NCBI GenBank assembly: GCA_903918375.1 | Contig: CAIXED010000008.1 | Coordinates: forward strand, 206,323-270,322 | Direction: 5' to 3' | Source of the DNA: an uncultured Pseudomonadota bacterium | Lineage (GTDB): Bacteria; Pseudomonadota; Gammaproteobacteria; Methylococcales; Methylomonadaceae | DNA length: 64,000 nucleotides | In this document: piece after piece, positions 17,278 to 26,958 of the stretch | How positions within the stretch are numbered: position 1 is the first letter of the stretch | Layout: the number at the start of each line of letters is the position of its first letter | Notes under the pieces: generated by a model | Database searches by the model: none | What the model was told of the DNA's origin: nothing | Seen by the model: the letters and a program-made list of their open reading frames with translations, nothing else | Translations under genes and position numbers: made by a program

Positions 17278-19020
17278 ATGCAAAGTAAAATTATAAAACT
17301 TTACGGAGCTTACTCTTTATCCTTGATTTTGGTATCAGGTATTCTTGCTCATGATGCACTTACATTAAAAACATTTATTCAAATATTACTTGCGTGTGTA
17401 TGTTTGATCGGAGGAGCTTTTTTTGTACATAGGTTGTGTGCAAAAATCAGTCTATCGCTGGTATTGCTTGTTGTTATATTAGTTGTTTTGCCATTGGTGC
17501 CATACTTAAAATTTGTTTTTTGGATAATCGGATTTACGGGGGTTATCCAAATAATTAAAATTTCTGATAAGGTTAATAAGCGTGATTTTTATGCGCTACC
17601 TATTGTTTTATTAGTGATATTAAGTTCTGGTATATATGCTGATTTCGAATATGAAAATAAACTAGCCAGCGGGAAAATGGCAATTGATACGCTATTTCAT
17701 GCCGATATTGCCGCAATGTATTTGCATAACGGCGTAGCATCAATTGGCATGAATGGGTTGGTTCCAATTCTATATCACACGCTATCACATAAAATGATGG
17801 CGGGGGTATCCTTGATAAGTGGTTTGGAAGTATTAGCTACTTATTCTTATATTTATTTAGCTTTGGCGCCTTTGTTACTGATATTTTCATTGGCAAGCTT
17901 AACTTGCAAAATTAATGAAAAAGTACAGTTTTCCGCGTCTTTGTTAGGTATTGCTTCGATCTTTTTAACGATTATATTTTTTGAGATATTCTCAAGAGTA
18001 GCAATGTGGGATAGTTTTTTCATATCAGAATCTTACTTATTCGCACTGGTGTTTTTTAGCTATTCAATCTCGTCGCTAATTGACTGGGATAAAAAAAGTC
18101 GATATTTTGATTTGCTATTGGCTTTGGGGTTGGTTGTTTTATCTGCTCTGACAAAAGGAAGTGTAGGTGTACTCGGATTGATAATGTTTGGTTTCCTGGG
18201 ATTATCTCGCTACAAGTCAATTGGTTATTGGGGAACCCTTGTGGTTGCTGGGATAATAGTTTATTTTGCCATGCATTCCGTAGCTACCAATATGCAACAG
18301 TATTCCCCGATTGCATTTTTCGGTTTTATTAATAGCTATGTTAATGTTCCTTATGCTTCTTCAATAGGTGGTAAGTTAATATTTTTTGTTTTATTTCATT
18401 TTCTGTTTATTTGGTGTTGTTTCTTTATTGGATTTCGGTGTGCTGGTTATTCTTATATTAGGTCACTTGAGTTTCAGATTATATCTGCAATATTTTTGCC
18501 AGCATTTGTGATTGCCTTGGTTTATGATTTTGGTGGTGGCGCTGGCTATTACTTTTCTAGTGTGCCTGTTGTGATTGCTTTTGCCTTTTTTAGCTCACAT
18601 ATTAGTCCTGTAATGCGGCGAGTTAAATTTGTACATATAATTATTATTGTATTGATCGGGTTTAGATTTCTTTATCCAGTTATAAATTCTAGGAGTTTTT
18701 TATTTAAAGACGACAAGTATTCTCAAAGTGCTGAGTTAAAAACTATAATTAAACAACTTCAAAGTGTTCGAGATGATGCTCCGAAGAACTCTATGGTTAA
18801 AGTATTAAATTCTGAAAACCTACAACGCATTGTTGGTTGCAATGCTTATTGGATGATCCCTGCAGTTATGGAGCACCCAGTTGTTGATGGGTTGCCAGAT
18901 ACAGAGCTTTGTCCACAGTACAGTACTACTCAAAAAGGTACTTATGGTTTGTCTGAATACTATGTTGAATATAATCAAAAAACCAACTCTAATACTTTGT
19001 TGTTGAGATTGGGTCAATGA
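17278..19020 (+). CDS. Large multi-pass membrane protein of unknown function in glycan locus
   Basis: 580-residue protein with about 12 hydrophobic helices and a C-terminal soluble tail (about 480-580). No motif I can name. The topology and place would fit a GT-C-type glycosyltransferase, a polymerase or an accessory flippase, but none of these is shown. It is noticeably AT-rich compared with its neighbours, as is common for Wzx/Wzy-type genes. It sits 3 nt after the fusion gene and overlaps the WbqC gene by 4 nt. Confidence 0.6.
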   Translation: MQSKIIKLYGAYSLSLILVSGILAHDALTLKTFIQILLACVCLIGGAFFVHRLCAKISLSLVLLVVILVVLPLVPYLKFVFWIIGFTGVIQIIKISDKVNKRDFYALPIVLLVILSSGIYADFEYENKLASGKMAIDTLFHADIAAMYLHNGVASIGMNGLVPILYHTLSHKMMAGVSLISGLEVLATYSYIYLALAPLLLIFSLASLTCKINEKVQFSASLLGIASIFLTIIFFEIFSRVAMWDSFFISESYLFALVFFSYSISSLIDWDKKSRYFDLLLALGLVVLSALTKGSVGVLGLIMFGFLGLSRYKSIGYWGTLVVAGIIVYFAMHSVATNMQQYSPIAFFGFINSYVNVPYASSIGGKLIFFVLFHFLFIWCCFFIGFRCAGYSYIRSLEFQIISAIFLPAFVIALVYDFGGGAGYYFSSVPVVIAFAFFSSHISPVMRRVKFVHIIIIVLIGFRFLYPVINSRSFLFKDDKYSQSAELKTIIKQLQSVRDDAPKNSMVKVLNSENLQRIVGCNAYWMIPAVMEHPVVDGLPDTELCPQYSTTQKGTYGLSEYYVEYNQKTNSNTLLLRLGQ

Positions 19021-19709
19021 AAAAAGTAGCCATTCTTCAATCAAACTACATCCCTTGGAAAGGGTATTTCGATATGATTGCATCTGTAGACGAGTTTATT
19101 ATCTACGATGACATGCAATATACTCGGCGTGATTGGCGAAATCGCAATCAGATTAAAACACCTCAAGGCTTACAATGGCTAACAGTCCCTGTACAAGTTA
19201 AAGGTAAGTACGAACAAAAAATTAATGAAACGATCATTGATGGCACTGAATGGCAATCCAAACACTGGAAGACCATTGTGCAAAATTATAGTCGTGCGTC
19301 ACATTTTAAAGAGATAGCTAATTTTTTAGAGCCACTTTACTTAGCAAATACCTATACTCATATATCAAAGCTAAATCGTTGTTTTATTGAAGCTGTTTGT
19401 ACTTATTTAGAGATTAAAACTACCATTTTAGATTCTAGTGGTTTTTGCTTGGTTGATGGAAAAACAGATCGTTTAGCTGAGCTTTGTAAACAAGTTGGTG
19501 GAACAGAATATATTTCTGGCCCAGCTGCTAGAGATTATATTGATAAGCAGGTATTTGATGACATGGCAATTACATTAACTTATTTTGATTACAATGGTTA
19601 TCAGAAATATCCGCAGCTTTGGGGTGAGTTTATTCATGGGGTTTCTATTTTAGATTTGCTTTTTAATTGTGGTAAAGATGCTCCGAAATACATGAGGTAT
19701 GTTGGTTAA
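19017..19709 (+). CDS. WbqC family protein
   Basis: 230-residue protein matching the WbqC family: N-terminal [36 protein letters not shown] and a C-terminal [20 protein letters not shown] end. WbqC proteins recur in O-antigen and glycan loci and are thought to modify amino sugars, but the reaction is not firmly established. Four-base overlap with the preceding gene and one-base overlap (TAATG) with the following transferase place it in the operon. Confidence 0.8.
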   Translation: MKKVAILQSNYIPWKGYFDMIASVDEFIIYDDMQYTRRDWRNRNQIKTPQGLQWLTVPVQVKGKYEQKINETIIDGTEWQSKHWKTIVQNYSRASHFKEIANFLEPLYLANTYTHISKLNRCFIEAVCTYLEIKTTILDSSGFCLVDGKTDRLAELCKQVGGTEYISGPAARDYIDKQVFDDMAITLTYFDYNGYQKYPQLWGEFIHGVSILDLLFNCGKDAPKYMRYVG

Positions 19710-20653
19710 TGAAACTTTCCATTGTATCTACCCTTTATCGGTCTACACCTTTTATTAGAGAGTTCCACCGTCGAGTATCATTTGCAGCCTTTCAACTTGT
19801 CGGCGATGAGTTTGAAATTGTATTTGTCAATGATGGCTCGCCTGATGACTCATTGAAGCTAGCATTGGATTTGCAAGCCACCGATTCTCATATACAAATC
19901 GTAGATTTATCAAGGAACTTTGGGCATCACGCCGCCATTACTGCTGGCCTTGCACATAGCAAAGGAGAAAGAGTTTTGCTGATGGACTGCGATTTAGAAG
20001 AACAGCCAGAATGGTTAGCCCTATTTGCGGAAAAAATGCAAGATTCTGGTGCAGATGTAGTTTTTGGTGTTCAAGAGGAACGAGTCGCCTCCGGCTTGTC
20101 GAATCTTTTCGGTGAGATATTTTGGTCGGCTCTCAACGTAATGTCTGTAGTACGTATTCCTCACAACCCAATGACATGTAGGTTGATGACGCGCAGGTAT
20201 GTAGACTCTTTAATGGCAGTTGGTGACCGTGTTCTGTATCTGGCTGGCACATTTGCTTGGACGGGCTACACACAGACATCAATTTTTCTGAAAAAAATCC
20301 CTCGTCCAAAGACGCAAAGGTCAACTTACAGTCTTGGCAGAAAACTTATGCAGGTTGTTGACTCAGTTAGTTCATTTAGCGTGGCACCGCTGACATTAAT
20401 TTTTTTTATTGGTCTGTTAATTTGGTTAGGCTCCATTTTTTTTGCTGTGATGCTCTTAATTAAGAAAGTTCTATCCCCTGAATTGGTGCTCTCTGGCTTT
20501 ACATCTGTAATGCTGTCAATCTGGTTTCTAGGAGGCACAACGATTCTGGCTCATGGCATTATTGGAATGTATGTTGCCAAGATTTTTCAAGAAGTAAAAC
20601 GACGTCCGCTCTATATCGTCAGGAGCATTTATAAAGGTGGCAACAGTGAATAA
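19709..20653 (+). CDS. GT2 polyprenyl-phosphate glycosyltransferase (DPM1/ArnC-like)
   Basis: 314-residue family 2 glycosyltransferase. The N-terminal GT-A domain shows VFVNDGSPDDS and the metal-binding MDCDLEEQPEW segment. Two C-terminal helices (about 228-256 and 264-295) anchor it, as in ArnC/GtrB-type enzymes that move a sugar onto undecaprenyl phosphate. It may supply a lipid-linked sugar for side-branch decoration, consistent with the SMR-like protein downstream. The sugar is unknown. Confidence 0.8.
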   Translation: MKLSIVSTLYRSTPFIREFHRRVSFAAFQLVGDEFEIVFVNDGSPDDSLKLALDLQATDSHIQIVDLSRNFGHHAAITAGLAHSKGERVLLMDCDLEEQPEWLALFAEKMQDSGADVVFGVQEERVASGLSNLFGEIFWSALNVMSVVRIPHNPMTCRLMTRRYVDSLMAVGDRVLYLAGTFAWTGYTQTSIFLKKIPRPKTQRSTYSLGRKLMQVVDSVSSFSVAPLTLIFFIGLLIWLGSIFFAVMLLIKKVLSPELVLSGFTSVMLSIWFLGGTTILAHGIIGMYVAKIFQEVKRRPLYIVRSIYKGGNSE

Positions 20654-21374
20654 TTATTTGGACAATTTTGTTAATGCATATGGCGCTGAATTTAATTATG
20701 CCTTTGATAACAATATTATGCTGAATTGGTATCCAAAACGAATTATGCAGCTTTGTCCAAGTAAAGGTCGTTTACTTGAGCTTGGAATTGGCCATGGATT
20801 TACAACTAATCGGTTTTCGCAGCATTTCTCAAGACATGTAGTTATTGATGGCTCAACATCTGTAATTGAACAATTTCGCAATCAGTTTCCCGATTGTAAG
20901 GCTGATGTTGTGCAATCCTATTTCGAGGACTTTCATACTGATGAGCGTTTCGATGTTATCGTGATGGGTTTTGTTCTGGAGCATGTCACGAACCCTCAGT
21001 TAGTTCTTCAACATTTCAAACAATTTCTCGCGCCTAAAGGTAGATGTTTTATTGCAGTTCCCAATGGTAAGTCGCTCCATAGGCGCTTTGGTCATGCCGC
21101 CGGGATGCTCGATGATCTAATGAAATTGGGGGAATGTGATCTTGAACTAGGACATCTTCGGCAGTATTCAGTAGAGACTCTTACCAACGAGATTCAACTA
21201 GCTGATTATCATGTCGTGCGTCAGGAGGGAATATTCTTGAAACCTCTGACAACGTCGCAGTTGCAATTGCTACAACTTGACGAAAATATCATTAAAGCTA
21301 TGTGTACGGTTGGAGTTGATTATCCTGATTTAAGTTGTGCACTACTGTTTGAAGTTGAGGTCGCTCCTGGATGA
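20646..21374 (+). CDS. Class I SAM-dependent methyltransferase
   Basis: 242-residue methyltransferase with motif I LLELGIGHGF and the acidic loop VVIDGS, followed by VIVMGFVLEHVTNP and LAPKGRCFIAVPNG. The likely substrate is a sugar or lipid-linked intermediate of the locus. GTG 20646 is chosen because AAAGG lies 6-9 nt before it; GTG 20637 in the same frame is less well placed. Overlaps the GT2 gene by 8 nt and the next gene by 4 nt. Confidence 0.75.
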   Translation: MNNYLDNFVNAYGAEFNYAFDNNIMLNWYPKRIMQLCPSKGRLLELGIGHGFTTNRFSQHFSRHVVIDGSTSVIEQFRNQFPDCKADVVQSYFEDFHTDERFDVIVMGFVLEHVTNPQLVLQHFKQFLAPKGRCFIAVPNGKSLHRRFGHAAGMLDDLMKLGECDLELGHLRQYSVETLTNEIQLADYHVVRQEGIFLKPLTTSQLQLLQLDENIIKAMCTVGVDYPDLSCALLFEVEVAPG

Positions 21375-22219
21375 AAATTCTTATAGTCGGTAACTCATCT
21401 GTTATTGGGCAAGCTTTCGCTACTGCACTTAAGCCCTACGGTGAGATATGTATGGCTGGAAGAAAAAACGCCGACATTTTCTTCGATCTTGCTGAATGTA
21501 ACAAAACACCAGAAACTGATGAGAAGTTTGATGTAGTTCTTCATGTGGCTGGGGATTTTGGTGGCTGTACGGACGATGATTTTGTCCGGGCAGAAACAGT
21601 TAATGCCGTTGGAACTTTGTCAGCGTGCAGATTAGCTCATCATGTGCAGGCAAAACATTTTGTACTTCTGTCGTCAATTTTTGCTAATTATCACAATGAT
21701 GACCCCTTCTACGGAATTTATGCTTTGTCTAAACGACATGGCGAGGAAGTGGCTAAGTTTTTTTGCTCTGAACGCAATATTGATTTAACTATTTTGCGTC
21801 CTTCACAGGTTTATGATGACGCAGGTGCCTGTCGCAAACATCAGGCACTTCTTTATGTCATGGCTGACCGTGCCGAAGCTGGAGACGAAATTAATGTGTT
21901 TGGTACTCATGATGCTAGACGTAACTATATTTACCTAGATGATCTTGCTCAAATTTGCCGTCGTGTTATTCAACAGTCATTTACAGGTACCTATATTTGT
22001 GCTCATCCTCAATCAGTAACATTAAGTGAAATGGCTAATGCTGCTTTCGCAGCATTTGGAAAGGAAGTTAAAATAAAATTTCTTTCAGAAAAGCCCAACC
22101 TTTCTGATCTTCCTCCACTTAATTTAGATGGACTTTATCAACAAATTGATTATTGGCCTACTGTTAATATCAATGAAGGCTTCATACGAATCAAACAATA
22201 CAGGGAGATTAACTTTTGA
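21371..22219 (+). CDS. NAD-dependent sugar epimerase/dehydratase (extended SDR)
   Basis: 282-residue extended SDR. The nucleotide loop is altered (GNSSVIG) but the LLSSIF serine and YALSK (Tyr-x3-Lys) are present. It should act on a nucleotide sugar as epimerase, reductase or dehydratase. It is followed with 4-nt overlap by an ATP-grasp gene, so the two may act in sequence on the same sugar. Substrate unknown. Confidence 0.72.
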   Translation: MKILIVGNSSVIGQAFATALKPYGEICMAGRKNADIFFDLAECNKTPETDEKFDVVLHVAGDFGGCTDDDFVRAETVNAVGTLSACRLAHHVQAKHFVLLSSIFANYHNDDPFYGIYALSKRHGEEVAKFFCSERNIDLTILRPSQVYDDAGACRKHQALLYVMADRAEAGDEINVFGTHDARRNYIYLDDLAQICRRVIQQSFTGTYICAHPQSVTLSEMANAAFAAFGKEVKIKFLSEKPNLSDLPPLNLDGLYQQIDYWPTVNINEGFIRIKQYREINF

Positions 22220-23190
22220 CCACAATAATGGTTACAGGCGTGGGAGCTATCATTGGATATGGATTACTAAAATCTTTACGTGAAGCAAGACCAAATATAC
22301 GCTTGATTGGTACCGATATTTATGATGACGCTGTAGGTCGAGCTTGGTGTGATGACTTTGAACAAGCCCCCTATACCTCTAGTGAGCATTATCTGAATTG
22401 GCTTGAGAATGTTGTGAACAAATACCAAGTGGATTTGCTAATCCCTGGAATTGAGCAAGACAGTTATCGATTTTCGGATGATAGAAATCGCATTAGCGAA
22501 TTCGGTTGTCGAATTGTTCTCAATAATGATCGATTGTTGAATTTGTCTCGTGATAAATGGGCTATGCACGAAGAGTTATTTGCACTAGGTGATGAAAGCA
22601 GAATCCCAAGCTACCTTGACGGTGATTACGATAGTCTGTCTGATGAATTGGGGTTGCCTTTTATGCTAAAACCACGCCGGAGTTATGCTTCCAAAGGAAT
22701 CGTGCGGGTAAAATCTAGAGCCGATTTCGATGAACACAAATCTCGACTTGGGGAACATCTTATGGCTCAACCTATTATAGGCAGTGATGATGAAGAGTAT
22801 ACAGTAGGTGTATTCGGGAATGGTCAGGGTGGCGTTTGTGCGTCTATTACTTTGCAACGACGTCTAGCGCAGGATGGTTCAACCGCTAAGGCATGGGTTC
22901 GTACTATCGAAAGTTTAGACGCAGTTGTATCAAAACTATGTACACATTTTAAGCCTATTGGACCAACCAACCTACAGTTTCGCCGTGATGGTGATGGTTG
23001 GAAACTTTTAGAAATAAATCCAAGAGTGTCCTCTACGAGCTCTATGCGTACCGCCTTTGGCTACAATGAAGCAGATATGAGCATTACTTATTTCCTTGAA
23101 GGAAAACTCCCTGATCAGCCGTTAATTCGTAGTGGTTTTGCAACACGCTTTATAGAAGAGTATGTGATTTATGATCGGAATAATTTCTGA
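22216..23190 (+). CDS. ATP-grasp ligase (CarB-like fold)
   Basis: 324-residue ATP-grasp protein. A Rossmann-like pre-domain (VTGVGAIIGYGLL) leads into the ATP-binding lobe (MLKPRRSYASKGIVRV) and the metal-binding LLEINPRVSSTSSM motif. ATP-grasp enzymes ligate a carboxylate to an amine or thiol through an acyl phosphate. In a glycan locus this suggests attaching an amino acid or similar acyl group to an amino sugar. The TTG start at 22216 has AGGGAGA about 8 nt upstream; ATG 22228 is too far from it. Confidence 0.75.
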   Translation: MTTIMVTGVGAIIGYGLLKSLREARPNIRLIGTDIYDDAVGRAWCDDFEQAPYTSSEHYLNWLENVVNKYQVDLLIPGIEQDSYRFSDDRNRISEFGCRIVLNNDRLLNLSRDKWAMHEELFALGDESRIPSYLDGDYDSLSDELGLPFMLKPRRSYASKGIVRVKSRADFDEHKSRLGEHLMAQPIIGSDDEEYTVGVFGNGQGGVCASITLQRRLAQDGSTAKAWVRTIESLDAVVSKLCTHFKPIGPTNLQFRRDGDGWKLLEINPRVSSTSSMRTAFGYNEADMSITYFLEGKLPDQPLIRSGFATRFIEEYVIYDRNNF

Positions 23191-23848
23191 TATCCACGGT
23201 AACTATAATGCCCTTTCCTCTGTTCTACTTAGAATGGAAGAAATTGGAGTATCCGAAATAGTTTGCCTAGGTGATATAGGCGGGTATTACTGTCAAATTA
23301 ATGAATGTTGCGACGCCCTCCGTACCCACAATATTTTTTCATTGATGGGGAATCATGATTTTTATCTTGCTACCGGAGAAGCATGTCCACGCTCTAATAG
23401 CGCCAATGCGTGTCTCGATTATCAACGTAAAATACTATCGTATGAAAACCTAGCGTGGCTTTGTGGACTACCTAGCGAGGCGGAGCTTTATGGTATTCGA
23501 ATGATCCATGGAGGCTGGAATGATGCGCTCGACGAATATCTAAAACCATCACAAGAATATTTTGAGACATTGCAGGGACAATATTTTGTCTCTGGTCATA
23601 CCCACGTCCAGACAATTTGGGTAGGTAATGGAAAAACTTATTGCAATCCTGGCTCAGTCGGACAGCCTCGTGATGGAGATCCTCGAGCTGGTTTTGCAAC
23701 TTGGGATGGGGATTCGTTTTTCTTACATCGCGTTGATTACGATATAACGAGAATTCAAAAGGAAATGGCTAGAGCTGGTTTTTCACCTTACTTCTATGAA
23801 AATCTGACGAAAGGGGTAAGAATTGGCGGAAAAATTGATACTTATTGA
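23171..23848 (+). CDS. Calcineurin-like metallophosphoesterase
   Basis: 225-residue phosphoesterase with the family motifs in order: DIHGN (7-11), GDIGG, GNHD and GHTH. These bind two metals and hydrolyse phosphoesters; YfcE/MJ0936-type enzymes are the closest in build. It overlaps the ATP-grasp gene by 20 nt. It could hydrolyse a phosphorylated sugar or lipid intermediate of this block, but nothing in the sequence fixes the substrate. Confidence 0.8.
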   Translation: MIGIISDIHGNYNALSSVLLRMEEIGVSEIVCLGDIGGYYCQINECCDALRTHNIFSLMGNHDFYLATGEACPRSNSANACLDYQRKILSYENLAWLCGLPSEAELYGIRMIHGGWNDALDEYLKPSQEYFETLQGQYFVSGHTHVQTIWVGNGKTYCNPGSVGQPRDGDPRAGFATWDGDSFFLHRVDYDITRIQKEMARAGFSPYFYENLTKGVRIGGKIDTY

Positions 23849-23950
23849 GGAATTTGAGTATCTTAATTTTCGCAAGAGCAATAATTAAAACATTAATTAT
23901 AAATATTTTTTAAAATAAAATTAATAAACAGAAAATATATAAGATATCGA

Positions 23951-24316
23951 ATGAAGATTTTTTTATACACAATTCCAGTAGCTTTTTTGGTAGCTTACAG
24001 CCAATTAGTAGTAAAATGGAGAGTAACGTCAAACTACCAAGGCGTTCTTTTTAATAGTAATTATGAAAAATATTTGGCCTATTTTTTGGATCCTTATATT
24101 TTATCGGCCTATTTAACTGCACTGCTTGCTTCCTTTGTTTGGCTTATAGTTATTCAACAAATATCTCTTTCTATAGGCTTCCCGATTTATATTGGGAGTA
24201 CATTTTTACTGGTGATGATTGGTAGCAGGTTGCTTCTTGGAGAGGATATTTCCGGCACAAGAATATTTTCTGTATTTTTAATATTTATCGGAATTATTAT
24301 AGGTGGTTTAAGTTGA
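23951..24316 (+). CDS. Small four-TM protein, SMR/ArnE-ArnF-like
   Basis: 121-residue hydrophobic protein with four predicted helices and a short loop before the last pair, the layout of SMR transporters and of the ArnE/ArnF lipid-sugar flippase subunits. In a glycan locus with an ArnC-like GT2, a role in flipping a lipid-linked sugar is a reasonable inference. There is a 102-nt AT-rich gap before it. It overlaps the next gene by 4 nt. Confidence 0.65.
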   Translation: MKIFLYTIPVAFLVAYSQLVVKWRVTSNYQGVLFNSNYEKYLAYFLDPYILSAYLTALLASFVWLIVIQQISLSIGFPIYIGSTFLLVMIGSRLLLGEDISGTRIFSVFLIFIGIIIGGLS

Positions 24317-25197
24317 TATTATCATCCAAAAAAGAAATTGATCTCTGGTTGAACATCTTACGTGAACATATAAATATAGCTGCACCTGAGTTAATAAGTA
24401 TTTTTGAAGTTTATGCCGCTGAAGCAAAGTTTGGTAGAGCTTTCATTGAGGATGATTTGAAAGAACTTAGTGCAGGAGCATCTATTTTAGAAGTTGGAGC
24501 GGGGGCAATGATTTTAAGTTGCCAGCTAGTTTTCGAAGGTTTTAGAGTTGTCGCACTTGAACCAACAGGAGAGGGATTTTCACACTTTAATCAGCTTCGT
24601 GAAATTGTTTTAGAACAGGCTAATCGTTTTGGGCAAACACCTGAAATATTGTCGATATATGCAGAAAACTTAAATCTTCACGACCATTTTCAATTCGCTT
24701 TTTCTATCAATGTTATGGAGCATGTTTCAGATGTAGAGTCAGTTATTCGTAATGTTTATAACTCATTACATAAAGGAGCAACATATCATTTCACATGCCC
24801 AAATTATCTTTTTCCTTATGAACCGCATTTCAATATACCTACATTATTTAATAAAAAGCTAACAGAAATTATTTTTAGTAAAATCATTAAGCAACACAAT
24901 GACTTGCTTGATCCTTTGGGAACATGGCATTCTTTAAACTGGATATCCGTGACACAACTACTAAAAATGGCGAAAAAAAACAAAAACATATCGCTAATAT
25001 TAAATAAAAGAATTCTTTCCGAAACTTTACTTAGAGTCACAACTGACAATCAATTCGCTAAACGTAGATCATACTGGATGAGAGTATTGATTAGATGCAT
25101 AGTTACAAGTAGATTGCAGCTTTTCTTGGCACATATGCCACCACATCTCCAGCCCATTATAGATTGTAAAATAAAAATAATTAATAAAATCGGTTAG
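24313..25197 (+). CDS. Class I SAM-dependent methyltransferase
   Basis: 294-residue methyltransferase with motif I ILEVGAGAMILSC, an acidic VVALEPTGEGF loop, NVMEHVSDVESVI and a Cys-Pro-Asn segment (HFTCPNYLFPYEP). Starts at TTG 24313, overlapping the upstream stop (TTGA). It is longer than the usual 200-250 residue fold because of a basic C-terminal extension. Substrate not predictable; sugar O- or N-methylation is plausible in this locus. Confidence 0.75.
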   Translation: MILSSKKEIDLWLNILREHINIAAPELISIFEVYAAEAKFGRAFIEDDLKELSAGASILEVGAGAMILSCQLVFEGFRVVALEPTGEGFSHFNQLREIVLEQANRFGQTPEILSIYAENLNLHDHFQFAFSINVMEHVSDVESVIRNVYNSLHKGATYHFTCPNYLFPYEPHFNIPTLFNKKLTEIIFSKIIKQHNDLLDPLGTWHSLNWISVTQLLKMAKKNKNISLILNKRILSETLLRVTTDNQFAKRRSYWMRVLIRCIVTSRLQLFLAHMPPHLQPIIDCKIKIINKIG

Positions 25198-25201
25198 CAT
25201 C

Positions 25202-25813
25202 ATGCAAATTACAACTGGCATCAGAAGCATCTTATCAATTCCTTTAATTTATAGTTTTTTTCAGTATTTAATGGGTTCAAAAAAAGGCTGGAAAATGGTT
25301 GTGAATGAATATATTCGTCCACATCATAATTGTCTGATTTTAGATATTGGTTGTGGGCCTGCTGATATTCTTAATTACTTACCAGAGGTTGACTACTGGG
25401 GGTTTGATATTAGTGATGTTTACATATCTAAGGCTAAAGAGAAATATGGTAACAGAGGTCAATTTTTCTCAAAAATTCTTACTTGTAAGGATTTGGACAA
25501 TATGCCTACATTTGATTTGGTAATTGCTAGCGGTCTTTTACATCATGTCGATGACGAAGGAGCAAAGTCTATTTTTACGATTGCACATAATGCACTCAAG
25601 CCCAATGGACGAATGATAACAATTGACCCTTGCTTTATTCCTAAACAAAACTTGATTGCACGTTTTTTAATTTCTAAAGATCGGGGACAAAATGTTCGCA
25701 ATCAATTAGGCTACGAGACGCTAGCTAATGAGGCTTTTTCACATGTTAATGTTCATATAAAACATAAGGCGTGGATACCGTATACACATTGCATAATGGA
25801 ATGTACTAAATGA
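25202..25813 (+). CDS. Class I SAM-dependent methyltransferase
   Basis: 203-residue methyltransferase with motif I LILDIGCGPADI, an acidic WGFDISD loop and LVIASGLLHHVDDEG, then GRMITIDPCF. Only 4 nt separate it from the previous methyltransferase and it overlaps the aminotransferase by 4 nt. It is one of four methyltransferase-like genes in the locus; role in methylating the glycan is inferred. Confidence 0.75.
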   Translation: MQITTGIRSILSIPLIYSFFQYLMGSKKGWKMVVNEYIRPHHNCLILDIGCGPADILNYLPEVDYWGFDISDVYISKAKEKYGNRGQFFSKILTCKDLDNMPTFDLVIASGLLHHVDDEGAKSIFTIAHNALKPNGRMITIDPCFIPKQNLIARFLISKDRGQNVRNQLGYETLANEAFSHVNVHIKHKAWIPYTHCIMECTK

Positions 25814-26958
25814 ACATTCCCTTTAATAAACCGTACATGACTGGAAAAGAGCTTTTCTTTATTGCGGAGGCTCATTTTAATGGGATGCTGGCGGGTGACG
25901 GCCCTTTTACAAAAAAATGTCATCAATGGCTAGAACAAAAAACAGGAAGCACTAAAGCACTATTAACCCACTCTTGCACCGCTGCGCTTGAGATGGCTGC
26001 AATTCTTGCAGATATTCAGCCTGGTGATGAAGTGATTATGCCTTCATATACATTCGTTTCTACTGCGAATGCCTTTGTTTTGCGGGGTGGTGTGCCTGTG
26101 TTTGTGGATATACGACCAGACACTTTAAATATCGATGAGACACTGATAGAAGCAGCGATTACAAATCGAACCAAGGCGATTGTACCTGTGCATTATGCCG
26201 GTGTTGCTTGTGAGATGGACACTATCATGGCTATTGCAAAGAAGCACAACTTATTGGTTATTGAGGATGCTGCTCAAGGCATTATGTCGACTTATAAAGG
26301 ACGTGCACTAGGGTCTATAGGTCATTTAGGCTGCTATTCTTTTCATGAAACAAAGAATGTCATTTCTGGTGAGGGTGGTGCGCTGCTAGTTAATGATACT
26401 GAGTTAGTGTTACGCGCGGAAATCATTAGAGAAAAAGGTACGGACCGTAGCCGTTTTTTTCGAGGTGAAGTGGATAAGTATACCTGGCAGGAGGTTGGGT
26501 CATCATTTTTACCGGGTGAATTGATAGCCGCTTTTCTTTGGGCACAATTGGAAGAGGCGCAAGCAATCACAGATAAGCGTTTGGATGTTTGGAATGAGTA
26601 TCATCGGTCTTTAGAAATTCTTGAACAGAAAGGATTATTGCGTCGTCCAATTATTCCAGATGGCAGTAGTCATAACGCGCATATGTATTATGTGTTGTTA
26701 GATCAAAAAATTGATCGCCACTCAGTTTTAATAAATTTAAAAAATTCAGGGATTAATGCAGTATTTCATTATGTCCCTCTTCATTCATCTCCAGCAGGAA
26801 ATGTTTATAGTAGAATACATGGCTCTATGGATAATACAAATATTAAATCCTCTCAGTTAATAAGATTGCCTATATGGGTGGGTATGACAAAAGAGCAGCA
26901 TCAAATTATTTGTAGGCAATTGATTGATAGTATATGTGATAATGAATATTGCATTTAG
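25810..26958 (+). CDS. WecE-like dTDP-4-amino-4,6-dideoxygalactose transaminase
   Basis: 382-residue DegT/DnrJ/EryC1 aminotransferase. The N-terminus (IPFNKPYMTGKELFFIAEA), THSCTAALEMAA, and the PLP-lysine region HETKNVISGEGGAL match WecE/RffA, which makes dTDP-Fuc4N from dTDP-4-keto-6-deoxyglucose. RmlB in this window could make that substrate. It is followed by pseG with a 17-nt overlap, so it may instead act in the nonulosonate route; sequence favours WecE. Confidence 0.78.
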   Translation: MNIPFNKPYMTGKELFFIAEAHFNGMLAGDGPFTKKCHQWLEQKTGSTKALLTHSCTAALEMAAILADIQPGDEVIMPSYTFVSTANAFVLRGGVPVFVDIRPDTLNIDETLIEAAITNRTKAIVPVHYAGVACEMDTIMAIAKKHNLLVIEDAAQGIMSTYKGRALGSIGHLGCYSFHETKNVISGEGGALLVNDTELVLRAEIIREKGTDRSRFFRGEVDKYTWQEVGSSFLPGELIAAFLWAQLEEAQAITDKRLDVWNEYHRSLEILEQKGLLRRPIIPDGSSHNAHMYYVLLDQKIDRHSVLINLKNSGINAVFHYVPLHSSPAGNVYSRIHGSMDNTNIKSSQLIRLPIWVGMTKEQHQIICRQLIDSICDNEYCI

